Of a stretch of DNA of 64,000 nucleotides, positions 44,972 through 52,995 are shown piece by piece. The stretch's first letter is position 1; every line of letters begins with the position of its first letter. Source of the DNA: Lachnospiraceae bacterium. Lineage in GTDB: Bacteria > Bacillota > Clostridia > Lachnospirales > Lachnospiraceae. Both the position numbers and the translations under genes were made by a program. The stretch spans positions 1 to 64,000 of the forward strand of contig CAJTCY010000013.1 in NCBI GenBank assembly GCA_910575075.1. The letters run 5' to 3'. Under the pieces are notes generated by a model. That model had not been told where the DNA came from. It saw only the letters and a list, made by a program, of their open reading frames with translations, and made no database searches.

Positions 44972-45085
44972 ACGCCGCTTTTTTAATGTTTCAGGGGCTG
45001 TCTCACCACTATCTTATCCGTCCGCAAGCCTTACATTGCTCTGCAATGAAAGGCTTTCAGACGAATCTATGCTTTGTAAGTTACG

Positions 45086-46120
45086 TTAGCGTTGCAATTC
45101 CACACCCGGCTTTTTCTGAATGTTTCTCACGGACTCTCGTTCTATCAGTTCCACACCCAGCACCATATTCTCTGCTGGAACATCCTGATTCCTGATATGT
45201 TTCATCAACAGCTGGCAGACAACATCTGCTTTTCGTTTAATATCCTGACGTATTGTGGTCAAAGGAGGCGTCAGATACCTGCTGATTCTGACATCGTCAA
45301 ATCCAATTACTGAAAGATCATCTGGAATGCGCAGCCTTGCCTGATATGCGGCAGCATAGACACGGCTGGCACAAAAATCAGAAGTGGTAAAAATTCCTGT
45401 TACCGGGTCGTCTCCTCTGCAAATTTTCGCAAGCGTCTGTTCCATGTTTTCCGCTCCAGAATCAATGATGTGTTCTGGCGGTATCGATATGCCGTTATCA
45501 CGCAGACAGGCACAAAATCCCTGCAGACGGTGCATAATAACACCATTGCTCACTGCTGCCGGACCGATAAATGCAAGATTCCTGTGACCATGTTCCAACA
45601 GATATTCTGCTGCCATCTCACCGCCCTGGTAATCGTCTATTCCTACATTCGTTATACTGCGCACAGAACTGTAGCTGTCTGTAAAAATCAGCGGAATCGT
45701 ATTGTCTTTCTGTATCTTTTTTATATTTTCATCAAACATCCCTATAAACACTGCCCCTGCAACGTTCCAGGATTTCAGGCTGTAATTGATGCTGGTATAA
45801 TCTTTTACATAATGAAGCATCAAATCATATCCCTCTTTCTGAATCTGGCGGGAAAGTTCTCCAAAAAAGCTGCTGTTGTAACTGTCTTCTAAAGGCGTAG
45901 TTTCCTCATCATAGTCTGACAACAGCGCTGCAATCAGCCGGGACGCGCTGGAGGCAAGGGCACGGGCAGAAGAATTGGGCACATATCCCATCTCTTCTGC
46001 AATTTTTTTGATTCTCTGAGAAGTCTTCTTTGAAACATCCTTTGTATTTCCATTCATAACACGGGATACTGTCATACTGCTGACACCCGCCCTCTGTGCA
46101 ATGTCTTTCAATGTAACCAT
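45086..46120 (-). CDS. LacI-family transcriptional regulator
   Basis: A 344-residue repressor. The N-terminal HTH and hinge (1-60: LKDIAQRAGVSSMTVSRVMN, YVPNSSARALAS) bind DNA. The periplasmic-binding-like core (65-335) senses a sugar (GIDDYQGGEMAAEYLLEHGHRNLAFIGP, VTGIFTTSDFCA, LSVIGFDDVRISRYL). It is divergent from the ABC importer and GH31 genes. Nearly identical 13-base sites lie at its own promoter and at the importer promoter, so it most likely controls both. Confidence 0.92.
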   Translation of the reverse strand: MVTLKDIAQRAGVSSMTVSRVMNGNTKDVSKKTSQRIKKIAEEMGYVPNSSARALASSASRLIAALLSDYDEETTPLEDSYNSSFFGELSRQIQKEGYDLMLHYVKDYTSINYSLKSWNVAGAVFIGMFDENIKKIQKDNTIPLIFTDSYSSVRSITNVGIDDYQGGEMAAEYLLEHGHRNLAFIGPAAVSNGVIMHRLQGFCACLRDNGISIPPEHIIDSGAENMEQTLAKICRGDDPVTGIFTTSDFCASRVYAAAYQARLRIPDDLSVIGFDDVRISRYLTPPLTTIRQDIKRKADVVCQLLMKHIRNQDVPAENMVLGVELIERESVRNIQKKPGVELQR

Positions 46121-46150
46121 TCATATTCTCCTGTTTCTGCCAATTAAATG

Positions 46151-46192
46151 TTATCGTTAACGTTATTATACCAGATTATTATAAAAATTCAA
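46151..46192 (-). promoter_or_regulatory. LacI-type gene promoter with operator
   Basis: On the minus strand TTGAAT (46187-46192) and TATAAT (46165-46170) are 16 bases apart. TTATCGTTAACGT (46151-46163) sits just after the -10 box and matches the second operator at 46265-46277 except for one base, which suggests autoregulation. Confidence 0.65.
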
Positions 46193-46225
46193 CTATATGT
46201 ATCCTATAAATTTCCAAAAAATATA

Positions 46226-46277
46226 TTGACATCTTCATTTTCCTATACTATAATCAAGAAAACGTTAGCGTTAACGT
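46226..46277 (+). promoter_or_regulatory. Importer promoter with LacI-type operator
   Basis: TTGACA (46226-46231), a 17-base spacer and TATAAT (46249-46254) form a consensus promoter. TTAGCGTTAACGT (46265-46277), within AACGTTAGCGTTAACGT, overlaps the expected transcription start, so repressor binding would block it. Confidence 0.8.
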
Positions 46278-46323
46278 AAATTTCACATTGTTACGAACAA
46301 AATTATCTAACTGGAGGTGCCAT

Positions 46324-47700
46324 ATGAAAAAAATGCTGACGCTCTGCCTGACGGCCGCCATGATATTTTCTCTGGCAGGCTGCAGCCAGCAAAACAACAG
46401 AGAGACTGCCGGAATCACAGATACGCAGGAAGACAAAGGACTCGACGTTATGGGAAATCATGTCACTTATGACCCCAACCACCTGGTAAATAACGGCAAT
46501 CCGGTCTCTATAGACTGGTGGATCTGGTCGTCAGAAGAACTTTTCCAAAACATTGCAGATGCATATGAAGAGATTCATCCCAATGTCACTATCAACCTGA
46601 TCAACAATCCCTGGGACGGATATTTTACAAAGCTGCCGCTCTCTCTGCAGAAAGGCGCGGACGGACCCACACTGTTTAATATCCATAACAGCTACGAAAA
46701 CCTCTTAATGAACTACATAGAACCATATGAGATTGATACGCAGCAGCTTATCGCTGATTACCCTTCCGCTGCATCTCATCTGAAAGATGGTAAGATTTAT
46801 TACACAGATTATGGTCTCTCCACCGGAATGGTATATTACAATAAGAGACTTTGGGAACAAGCCAAACTTACAGATCAAGATATCCCTGTTACCTGGAAGG
46901 AATTCATTGAAATAGCAGAAAAATTAACTGTATTTGATAAAAACGGCGCCATGACTCAGGCAGGATTTAACTACAACAATCAATTTCAGGCCATTGCGCT
47001 GGGACTGAATTATCAATTTGGAGAAAACCTGTTTACCGAAGACGGAAAGGTCTCACAGACAGCCGGAAAAGGCATGACGCAGGCCGTTTCACTGCTGACA
47101 GATTTATATGAATCATATCACGTAGGTGATAAAGATTTCGGAACAGACTGTGAACAAAGCTTTTTTCAGGAACAGAGTGCCATGGTATTTGTCTGGGGAT
47201 TCTTTGTGGATAAGTTAAAGACGAATTATCCGGATCTGGAATACGGCACTTTTGAGATTCCTACGCCAGACAGAAAGACGCCTTACGCCTACTACCGTTA
47301 CAACGGTGAATCCACACCAGGCATCAATAAAAACGCTTCCAGCGAACAGAAAGAAACTGCCCAGGATTTCATGCGGTTTTTCTTTGCCAATGATGAGATT
47401 CAGATCATGCTGAGCCGGGACGGCGGCCTGATTCCTGCCAAGTCAGCGCTGATGGATTCTGAGGAATTAAGGGACACTCCCCTTGTCAGGACTGTCGGTC
47501 CTCATATTGACCGTTATATCTGGCCAGGTTCCATGCCCTCCACGCTGGAGAACAATATAAAAATCGCTGGGGAAGATATTCTGTATAATGGAAAATCCAT
47601 GGAAAAAGCCTTGAAAAATGCTGCCAAGATCATTGACGTAGATCTGGCAAACGCAGATTTTACAGCAAGCGAAAGTCTGTATGAATTTTATCATCAATAG
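46324..47700 (+). CDS. Sugar ABC transporter substrate-binding lipoprotein
   Basis: A 458-residue lipoprotein. The start at 46324 has GGAGG 6 bases upstream; the signal ends in the lipobox LAGC with Cys20. The mature part is a type I extracellular solute-binding protein: WWIWSSEELFQNIADAYEE, the hinge segments, DYGLSTGMVYYNKRLWEQA and VTWKEFIEIAEKL. It delivers an oligosaccharide to the two permeases downstream. The ATPase is not encoded here, so a shared MsmK-type ATPase elsewhere is expected. The neighbouring GH31 enzyme suggests an alpha-glucoside or similar sugar. Confidence 0.93.
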   Translation: MKKMLTLCLTAAMIFSLAGCSQQNNRETAGITDTQEDKGLDVMGNHVTYDPNHLVNNGNPVSIDWWIWSSEELFQNIADAYEEIHPNVTINLINNPWDGYFTKLPLSLQKGADGPTLFNIHNSYENLLMNYIEPYEIDTQQLIADYPSAASHLKDGKIYYTDYGLSTGMVYYNKRLWEQAKLTDQDIPVTWKEFIEIAEKLTVFDKNGAMTQAGFNYNNQFQAIALGLNYQFGENLFTEDGKVSQTAGKGMTQAVSLLTDLYESYHVGDKDFGTDCEQSFFQEQSAMVFVWGFFVDKLKTNYPDLEYGTFEIPTPDRKTPYAYYRYNGESTPGINKNASSEQKETAQDFMRFFFANDEIQIMLSRDGGLIPAKSALMDSEELRDTPLVRTVGPHIDRYIWPGSMPSTLENNIKIAGEDILYNGKSMEKALKNAAKIIDVDLANADFTASESLYEFYHQ

Positions 47701-47714
47701 AGGAGGAAGGAAGC

Positions 47715-48593
47715 ATGTTTAAACGAAGACCCCTTCAAAGCAAAAGTGAAATATGGATGAGAAATATTGTCATGAGCATTCTGGTAATCTATATGGTAAT
47801 ATTTCTGATTGTTCCAGTGGTTATGGTTCTTATGGGAAGTTTACATCAGTGGAATCCGCTAAATGGCACTTACAAGTGGATCGGAATTGAGAATTATACA
47901 CGTATGTTCTCCTACCCTACTTTCTGGCAATCCATGTTTAACACCGTCATTTTCTGCATATTTGTAGTGTTTTTCCGTGTAATTCTCGGTCTGGGCATCG
48001 CTTATGCAGTAAACTCAAAAATGACACGGTTCAAAACGTTCTTCCGTACCGTGTTCTACATGCCGACGGTCACGCCACTGGTTGCTGTCGCATATGTGTG
48101 GAAAATTATGTACAATCCTCAATTCGGCCTGATTGACAAAATCTTCGGCCTGGACATCAATTGGCTGTATGACAGCGCCTTTGCTCTTCCTGCATTGATG
48201 CTCATGACTGTCTGGAAAGATTTTGGCTATGCGGTAATTCTGTTTCTGTCAGGCCTGCTCTCACTGCCCTCTGACTGCTATGAATCCGCCAGCATAGACG
48301 GTGCAAATGCCTGGCAGACATTCCGCCACATTACGCTGCCTCTTTTAAAGCCGACCATGCTGTTTGTGGTGGTAACCTCCATCATCTCCTATCTCCAGGC
48401 ATATGTGCCTGTACTGGTCATGACAAAAGGCGGTCCTGGAACCTCCACCTATTTAAGCTCTTATCTTGTTTTTGATCAGGCGTTCAAACAATATAATTTT
48501 GGATATGCATCGGCAATTTCACTGTTCATCCTTGTTCTGACTGCAATATTCACTGTGATCTCATTCAAGGCTGCAGGCAGCAAAGAAAATTAG
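47715..48593 (+). CDS. Sugar ABC transporter permease (MalF type)
   Basis: A 292-residue membrane protein with six helices. The EAA loop reads YESASIDGANAWQTFRHITLPLLKP in pieces (EAA-like ESASIDGA-G motif), which docks the ATPase. YMVIFLIVPVVMVLMG is the first helix. It starts 14 bases after the binding-protein gene with AGGAGGAAGG, so it is co-transcribed. Confidence 0.93.
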   Translation: MFKRRPLQSKSEIWMRNIVMSILVIYMVIFLIVPVVMVLMGSLHQWNPLNGTYKWIGIENYTRMFSYPTFWQSMFNTVIFCIFVVFFRVILGLGIAYAVNSKMTRFKTFFRTVFYMPTVTPLVAVAYVWKIMYNPQFGLIDKIFGLDINWLYDSAFALPALMLMTVWKDFGYAVILFLSGLLSLPSDCYESASIDGANAWQTFRHITLPLLKPTMLFVVVTSIISYLQAYVPVLVMTKGGPGTSTYLSSYLVFDQAFKQYNFGYASAISLFILVLTAIFTVISFKAAGSKEN

Positions 48594-48607
48594 GAGGAGG
48601 GATACTT

Positions 48608-49429
48608 ATGAAACAGAGAGTATTAAAAATTACATTATTTGTTATACTTTGCCTTGCAGGAGCCGCAACGGTACTGCCCTTTTTATGGATGCTTCTGTCT
48701 TCCTTTAAAACAAACGCAGAAATTGAAGCCCTGGAACAAAGTTTTCTGCCCAGACACCCTACATTGGAAAATTACATAAATCTTCAAAATAATTTTGATT
48801 TTCTGCGGTACTTCGCAAACAGTATTCTCATTGCCCTTGTGGTTACCATTCTTGTAATCTATACAAGCTGCATCTGCGGCTACGTACTGGGAAAATATAA
48901 ATTTAAGGGAAAAAATCTGATTTTCGGAGTGGTAATGATGACCATGATGGTCCCCTGGTCTGTCACCATTATCCCCAGATACACCATGTTTGTGAAAGCC
49001 GGGCTGCTGGACAGCTATCTCTCGCTTATCCTGCCTTTCATGTTCAGCGGATTTGGTATTTTCATGATGAAACAGAACATGGAAAATGTCCCCAATGAAT
49101 TGCTTGAAGCAGCACGGCTTGACGGCGCAAATGAATTTCAGATATTTCACAAACTGGTATTTCCACTCTGCAAAAACGGCATCTCAGCCATTGCTATTTT
49201 TCAGTTTCTGTGGGTGTGGGAAGATTATCTCTGGCCATATCTGATGATGGACAGTGAACAAAAACAGCTCCTTGCTGTGGGACTGACTCAATTTAATGGA
49301 CGCTATGCTACTGATTACGGCGGACTTTTTGCTGCCACAACCATCTCCATCCTTCCTGTAATCATTGTATACGTTATTTTCCAGAAACGTTTTATTGCAG
49401 GAGTCGCTGCCGGAGCCGTGAAAGGGTAA
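48608..49429 (+). CDS. Sugar ABC transporter permease (MalG type)
   Basis: A 273-residue membrane protein with six helices. The EAA loop has LLEAARLDGANEFQIFHKLVFP. LPFLWMLLSSFKTNAEI at the N-terminus and RFIAGVAAGAVKG at the end are typical MalG landmarks. It follows the MalF-like gene by 14 bases with AGGAGGG upstream. Confidence 0.94.
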   Translation: MKQRVLKITLFVILCLAGAATVLPFLWMLLSSFKTNAEIEALEQSFLPRHPTLENYINLQNNFDFLRYFANSILIALVVTILVIYTSCICGYVLGKYKFKGKNLIFGVVMMTMMVPWSVTIIPRYTMFVKAGLLDSYLSLILPFMFSGFGIFMMKQNMENVPNELLEAARLDGANEFQIFHKLVFPLCKNGISAIAIFQFLWVWEDYLWPYLMMDSEQKQLLAVGLTQFNGRYATDYGGLFAATTISILPVIIVYVIFQKRFIAGVAAGAVKG

Positions 49430-49472
49430 ACAGAAAATGAAGATAATTATTTTTTAATACTGGAGGTAAAAA

Positions 49473-51848
49473 ATGAGAGAAGAATTACGTGCACAGGTAT
49501 ATCCAAAAACAAATCCCCAAAATATTGTTATGGGAAACCATTACCGGATTTCCATTCTGACAGAAGGGCTTTTCCGCCTGGAATACAATCAAAACGGAAA
49601 ATTTGAAGACCATGCCACACAGACCGTATGGAACCGGAATTTCCCGGAAACACCCTATCAACTGCTGGACAGACCAGACGGACTGGAAATCATTACCGCA
49701 AAAGCACACCTGATCTATGATAAAAAAGAATTTTCTGCAAACGGATTATCCATTGAGGCAGTTGGTGATTACAGCGCCTATGACAGCATCTGGCATTATG
49801 GTGAAAGTTTTGAGAGTCTGGGCGGAACGGCAAGAACACTGGACCTGGCAGACGGAAGCATCCCCCTGGAGCATGGAATTATCGGAAGGAACGGATTTTC
49901 TGTGCTGGATGACAGCAAATCACTGATTTTACTGGAAGATGGCTGGATTCGTCCGCGTGAAGATGAGGAGGTCGATATCTATTTCTGGGCATATGGGCAT
50001 GACTATCTCGGCGCCCTGCGGGATTTCTGCTATTTATGCGGAAAAAGCCCTATGGTGCCCAGATACGCACTCGGAAACTGGTGGAGCCGTTTTTACAAAT
50101 ATACGCAAGAGTCGTACAAAACGCTGATGGAACGTTTTGCCGCAGAAAACATTCCTTTTTCTGTGGCAGTTCTGGACATGGACTGGCATCTGACTGAAAT
50201 TGATAAGAAATACGGCAGCGGCTGGACTGGATATACCTGGAACAAGGATATGTTTCCCGACCCGGAAGCATTTCTGCTCTGGCTTCATGAACATCATATG
50301 CGGGTAACACTGAATATTCATCCCGCCGGAGGCATACAAGCCCACGAAGAAGTATACCCTCAGATAGCCGAAACCATGGGCGTAAACACAGAAATTGAAC
50401 AGCCTGTTGTCTTCGACGCTGCAGATCCGAAATATCTGGAAGCATGCTTTCAGCATATTTTTCACCCCCTGGAGGATGATGGGGTAGATTTCTGGTGGCT
50501 GGACTGGCAGTCTGGAGGTCTCTGCAAAGTAGAAGGCCTGGACCCTCTGTGGGTGCTCAACCATTATCACTATCTGGACAGTGGAAGAGACAAGAAACGC
50601 CCCATGACATTTTCAAGATATGCTGGCCCTGGAAGCCACCGCTATCCTATTGGTTTTTCGGGCGATACCCTGATCACCTGGAATTCCCTGGATTTCCAGC
50701 CATATTTTACCGCGGCCGCTTCCAACATTGGATATGGCATGTGGAGCCATGATATCGGAGGCCATATGCTTGGGGAGCGAGATGATGAGATGGCTGGAAG
50801 ATGGCTGCAGTTTGGCGTATTTTCTCCTGTTATGCGGCTCCACTCCAGCAACAGCGAATTTACCGGCAAGGAACCCTGGAACTATAAGCCTGAAGTAGAA
50901 CATATGATGAAACGATTTCTCCGTCTGAGACATGAACTGATTCCCTATCTCTACACCATGAACCATCGCGCTTATGAGGAGGATATTCCCCTGATACTGC
51001 CTATGTATTATCACTATCCAGAATGCAGCCAGGCGTATGAAGTCCCAAATCAATATGAATTCGGCAGCCAGCTGATGGCAGCGCCGATTACTTCTCCCCG
51101 GATTCCGAAGCTCAATATGGCAAAAGTAAACGTATGGCTTCCGGAAGACCTTTATTTTGATTTCTTCACTGGACAAAAATACCAAGGCGGACGGATGATG
51201 GCCATGTACCGGGATATTAACTCCATACCTGTACTGGCAAAAGCCGGGGCGATTGTGCCCCTGACCAATGAAATCGAGAATGTGGAAGCAAATCCTTCTT
51301 CCTTCTGCATTCATGTGTTTGCCGGAGCCGATGGCAATTTTACCCTTTACGAAGACGACGGCGTTTCTGTCGCCTATGAAACAGGAATCTGTGCCACTAC
51401 AAATATGCATTTTTCCTGGGGTGAACATGCAGAGTTTTTCATAGAAGCTGCGGAAGGCTCCCTGGAATTGATTCCTGGGATTCGGGACTATACCATTCAA
51501 TTTCACGGCATCTTGCCCTGCAGCAGCAAAATTCTCGTAAATAACGAGAACAAAGAAGCCAGTCAAACCTATAACGAGAAACTTCACGTCCTCACCTGCG
51601 GCGTCAGAGATGTCTCCGTTACTGACAGGCTGAGTATTCATTTATCTGGCCTCAGGCTTGCAGAAAACAATATCATTGACCAGGTATTTACATGTTTAAA
51701 TCAGGCTGAAATCTCCTTCCCCTTGAAGGATGCTTTATATCAGCTTATCAAGACAACACACAATCCGGCCATCTTATTATCGCAGCTACAGTCTATGGAG
51801 CTGGACCGCGATTTACAGGGAGCGCTTATAGAAATCATAACTGCTTAA
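49473..51848 (+). CDS. GH31 family alpha-glycosidase
   Basis: A 791-residue cytoplasmic enzyme (no signal peptide). An N-terminal beta-sandwich (1-190) precedes the TIM barrel (about 195-540). The likely nucleophile Asp is in VDFWWLDWQSG (about 346) and the acid/base Asp in GFSGDTLITWNSLDFQPYF (about 397). WSHDIGGHMLGERDDE and RLHSSNSEFTGKEPWNY are further GH31 landmarks. The WLDWQ form differs from the more usual WxDMNE and marks a separate GH31 subgroup. C-terminal beta domains (545-680) and an extra helical tail (about 715-791) follow. It should split the imported sugar; alpha-glucosidase or alpha-xylosidase are both possible. Confidence 0.9.
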   Translation: MREELRAQVYPKTNPQNIVMGNHYRISILTEGLFRLEYNQNGKFEDHATQTVWNRNFPETPYQLLDRPDGLEIITAKAHLIYDKKEFSANGLSIEAVGDYSAYDSIWHYGESFESLGGTARTLDLADGSIPLEHGIIGRNGFSVLDDSKSLILLEDGWIRPREDEEVDIYFWAYGHDYLGALRDFCYLCGKSPMVPRYALGNWWSRFYKYTQESYKTLMERFAAENIPFSVAVLDMDWHLTEIDKKYGSGWTGYTWNKDMFPDPEAFLLWLHEHHMRVTLNIHPAGGIQAHEEVYPQIAETMGVNTEIEQPVVFDAADPKYLEACFQHIFHPLEDDGVDFWWLDWQSGGLCKVEGLDPLWVLNHYHYLDSGRDKKRPMTFSRYAGPGSHRYPIGFSGDTLITWNSLDFQPYFTAAASNIGYGMWSHDIGGHMLGERDDEMAGRWLQFGVFSPVMRLHSSNSEFTGKEPWNYKPEVEHMMKRFLRLRHELIPYLYTMNHRAYEEDIPLILPMYYHYPECSQAYEVPNQYEFGSQLMAAPITSPRIPKLNMAKVNVWLPEDLYFDFFTGQKYQGGRMMAMYRDINSIPVLAKAGAIVPLTNEIENVEANPSSFCIHVFAGADGNFTLYEDDGVSVAYETGICATTNMHFSWGEHAEFFIEAAEGSLELIPGIRDYTIQFHGILPCSSKILVNNENKEASQTYNEKLHVLTCGVRDVSVTDRLSIHLSGLRLAENNIIDQVFTCLNQAEISFPLKDALYQLIKTTHNPAILLSQLQSMELDRDLQGALIEIITA

Positions 51849-51851
51849 GAT

Positions 51852-51912
51852 ACAACATATGCTGCTGAGCTGTGAATCATTTTGACCTCACAACTACAGC
51901 AGCATATTTCTT
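51852..51912. terminator. Bidirectional terminator after the GH31 gene
   Basis: CATATGCTGCTG and CAGCAGCATAT pair at the ends, with TGTGA/TCACA inside, followed by TTCTTTAC. It lies between the convergent GH31 and isochorismatase-like genes. Confidence 0.75.
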
Positions 51913-52433
51913 TACACTATCTCTATCTGGCACATCTTCATCGTCAGCAAAGCTGCCTGATGTGACTCAGGGCTGACTCCGGCGCAGCAGCCTGCGTCTA
52001 CCTTCACAGGATTCTCAGGCATGGCAGCTTTTAATAACAGGGCGTTGCTCACCACACAGATATCGGTGCAGAGCCCGACAAGCTCTATCTCCAATGGCTC
52101 CTTCTTATTTTCCTCACGTAACAGCTCCATCAATTCCATAGAACCAAAAGAGGGCTTGTCAACGATATGAGAATGCTCTGTGAGCTTCTCAACTTCCGGA
52201 TGCAGCCTCCACCCTTCTGTATTTCTGACACAGTGAACTACAGGAAGCTTCCTGCCCTCAGCGGTCTCCAGATAATTTTCCTCGTGTGTATCTCTGGTAA
52301 CATAAATATCTGGCTTATCATAAGTTTCCATCTTCTCAATCACCGGATTTACAATCGCCTGCGCCTCTGCTGTTCCCAAAGCGCCGTCAATAAAATCCTT
52401 CTGCATATCCACCACAATTAAAATCCTGCGCAT
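51912..52433 (-). CDS. Isochorismatase-like (nicotinamidase type) cysteine hydrolase
   Basis: A 173-residue enzyme. The ATG at 52433 (MRRILIVVDMQKDFID) has GAGGAGG 6 bases upstream. The catalytic triad is Asp in VVDMQKDF (about residue 8), Lys in VEKLTEHSHIVDKPSFG (in pieces) and Cys in ELVGLCTDICVVSNALLLKA (positions about 130-150). EVELVGLCTDICV resembles nicotinamidases and related amidohydrolases. It is the last gene of the folA-AEC-ilvB-ilvN unit. A role in NAD salvage is likely but not certain. Confidence 0.85.
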   Translation of the reverse strand: MRRILIVVDMQKDFIDGALGTAEAQAIVNPVIEKMETYDKPDIYVTRDTHEENYLETAEGRKLPVVHCVRNTEGWRLHPEVEKLTEHSHIVDKPSFGSMELMELLREENKKEPLEIELVGLCTDICVVSNALLLKAAMPENPVKVDAGCCAGVSPESHQAALLTMKMCQIEIV

Positions 52434-52454
52434 ACCATGCCTCCTCACACAATT

Positions 52455-52979
52455 TTACTTTCGGAAATACTCTGACCTGCCCGCACAGGAAGTGCTGATG
52501 GACTCAATTGCCACACCTCCGCCGCGCACAATTTCTATATGCTGAAATTTACTTTTTAAAAGGTCGATCAATTCATTATTCCGTCTCTCTGTCATCTTAC
52601 ATTCCAGGAGAATGCTGTCTGTCCCGATATCGGACACTTCCACCTGGAATACCTGCGCGATCTGGAACAGCTCCGCCTTATCCGCCACCGTACATTCCCT
52701 GACCTTCGCAAACAATATCTCCTTCATGTGGATTGGTTTATCTGTAAAATCCATCACCTTAATCACTTCCACCATCCGGTTTAACTGCTTTTTGATCTGC
52801 TCAAAGGTGATATCATCACTGGTCACACATATGGTCATCCTCGATACCGATTCATCCTCTGTGGTTCCCACTGTCAGGCTCTGCATATTATAAGACTTTC
52901 CAGAAAAAAGACCGGAAATCTTAGCCAGGACACCCACCTGGTTTTCCACATACAATGCAATCCATCTGTTCTTCGTCAT
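52455..52979 (-). CDS. ilvN: Acetolactate synthase small subunit
   Basis: A 174-residue regulatory subunit. The N-terminal ACT domain (about 4-75: RWIALYVENQVGVLAKISGLF, GTTEDESVSRMTICV in pieces) binds the feedback inhibitor valine. The C-terminal ALS_ss_C part (80-160) activates the catalytic subunit. It follows ilvB by 16 bases. The end has the ISTSCAGRSEYFRK tail. Confidence 0.95.
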   Translation of the reverse strand: MTKNRWIALYVENQVGVLAKISGLFSGKSYNMQSLTVGTTEDESVSRMTICVTSDDITFEQIKKQLNRMVEVIKVMDFTDKPIHMKEILFAKVRECTVADKAELFQIAQVFQVEVSDIGTDSILLECKMTERRNNELIDLLKSKFQHIEIVRGGGVAIESISTSCAGRSEYFRK

Positions 52980-52995
52980 GATTCCTGTCCCCTTT

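Noticed and set aside
45009-45065. Inverted repeat GCCTTACATTGC/GCAATGAAAGGC beyond the LacI-type gene
   Set aside because: No T-run on either strand and no repeat copy elsewhere; too weak to call a terminator or mobile element.
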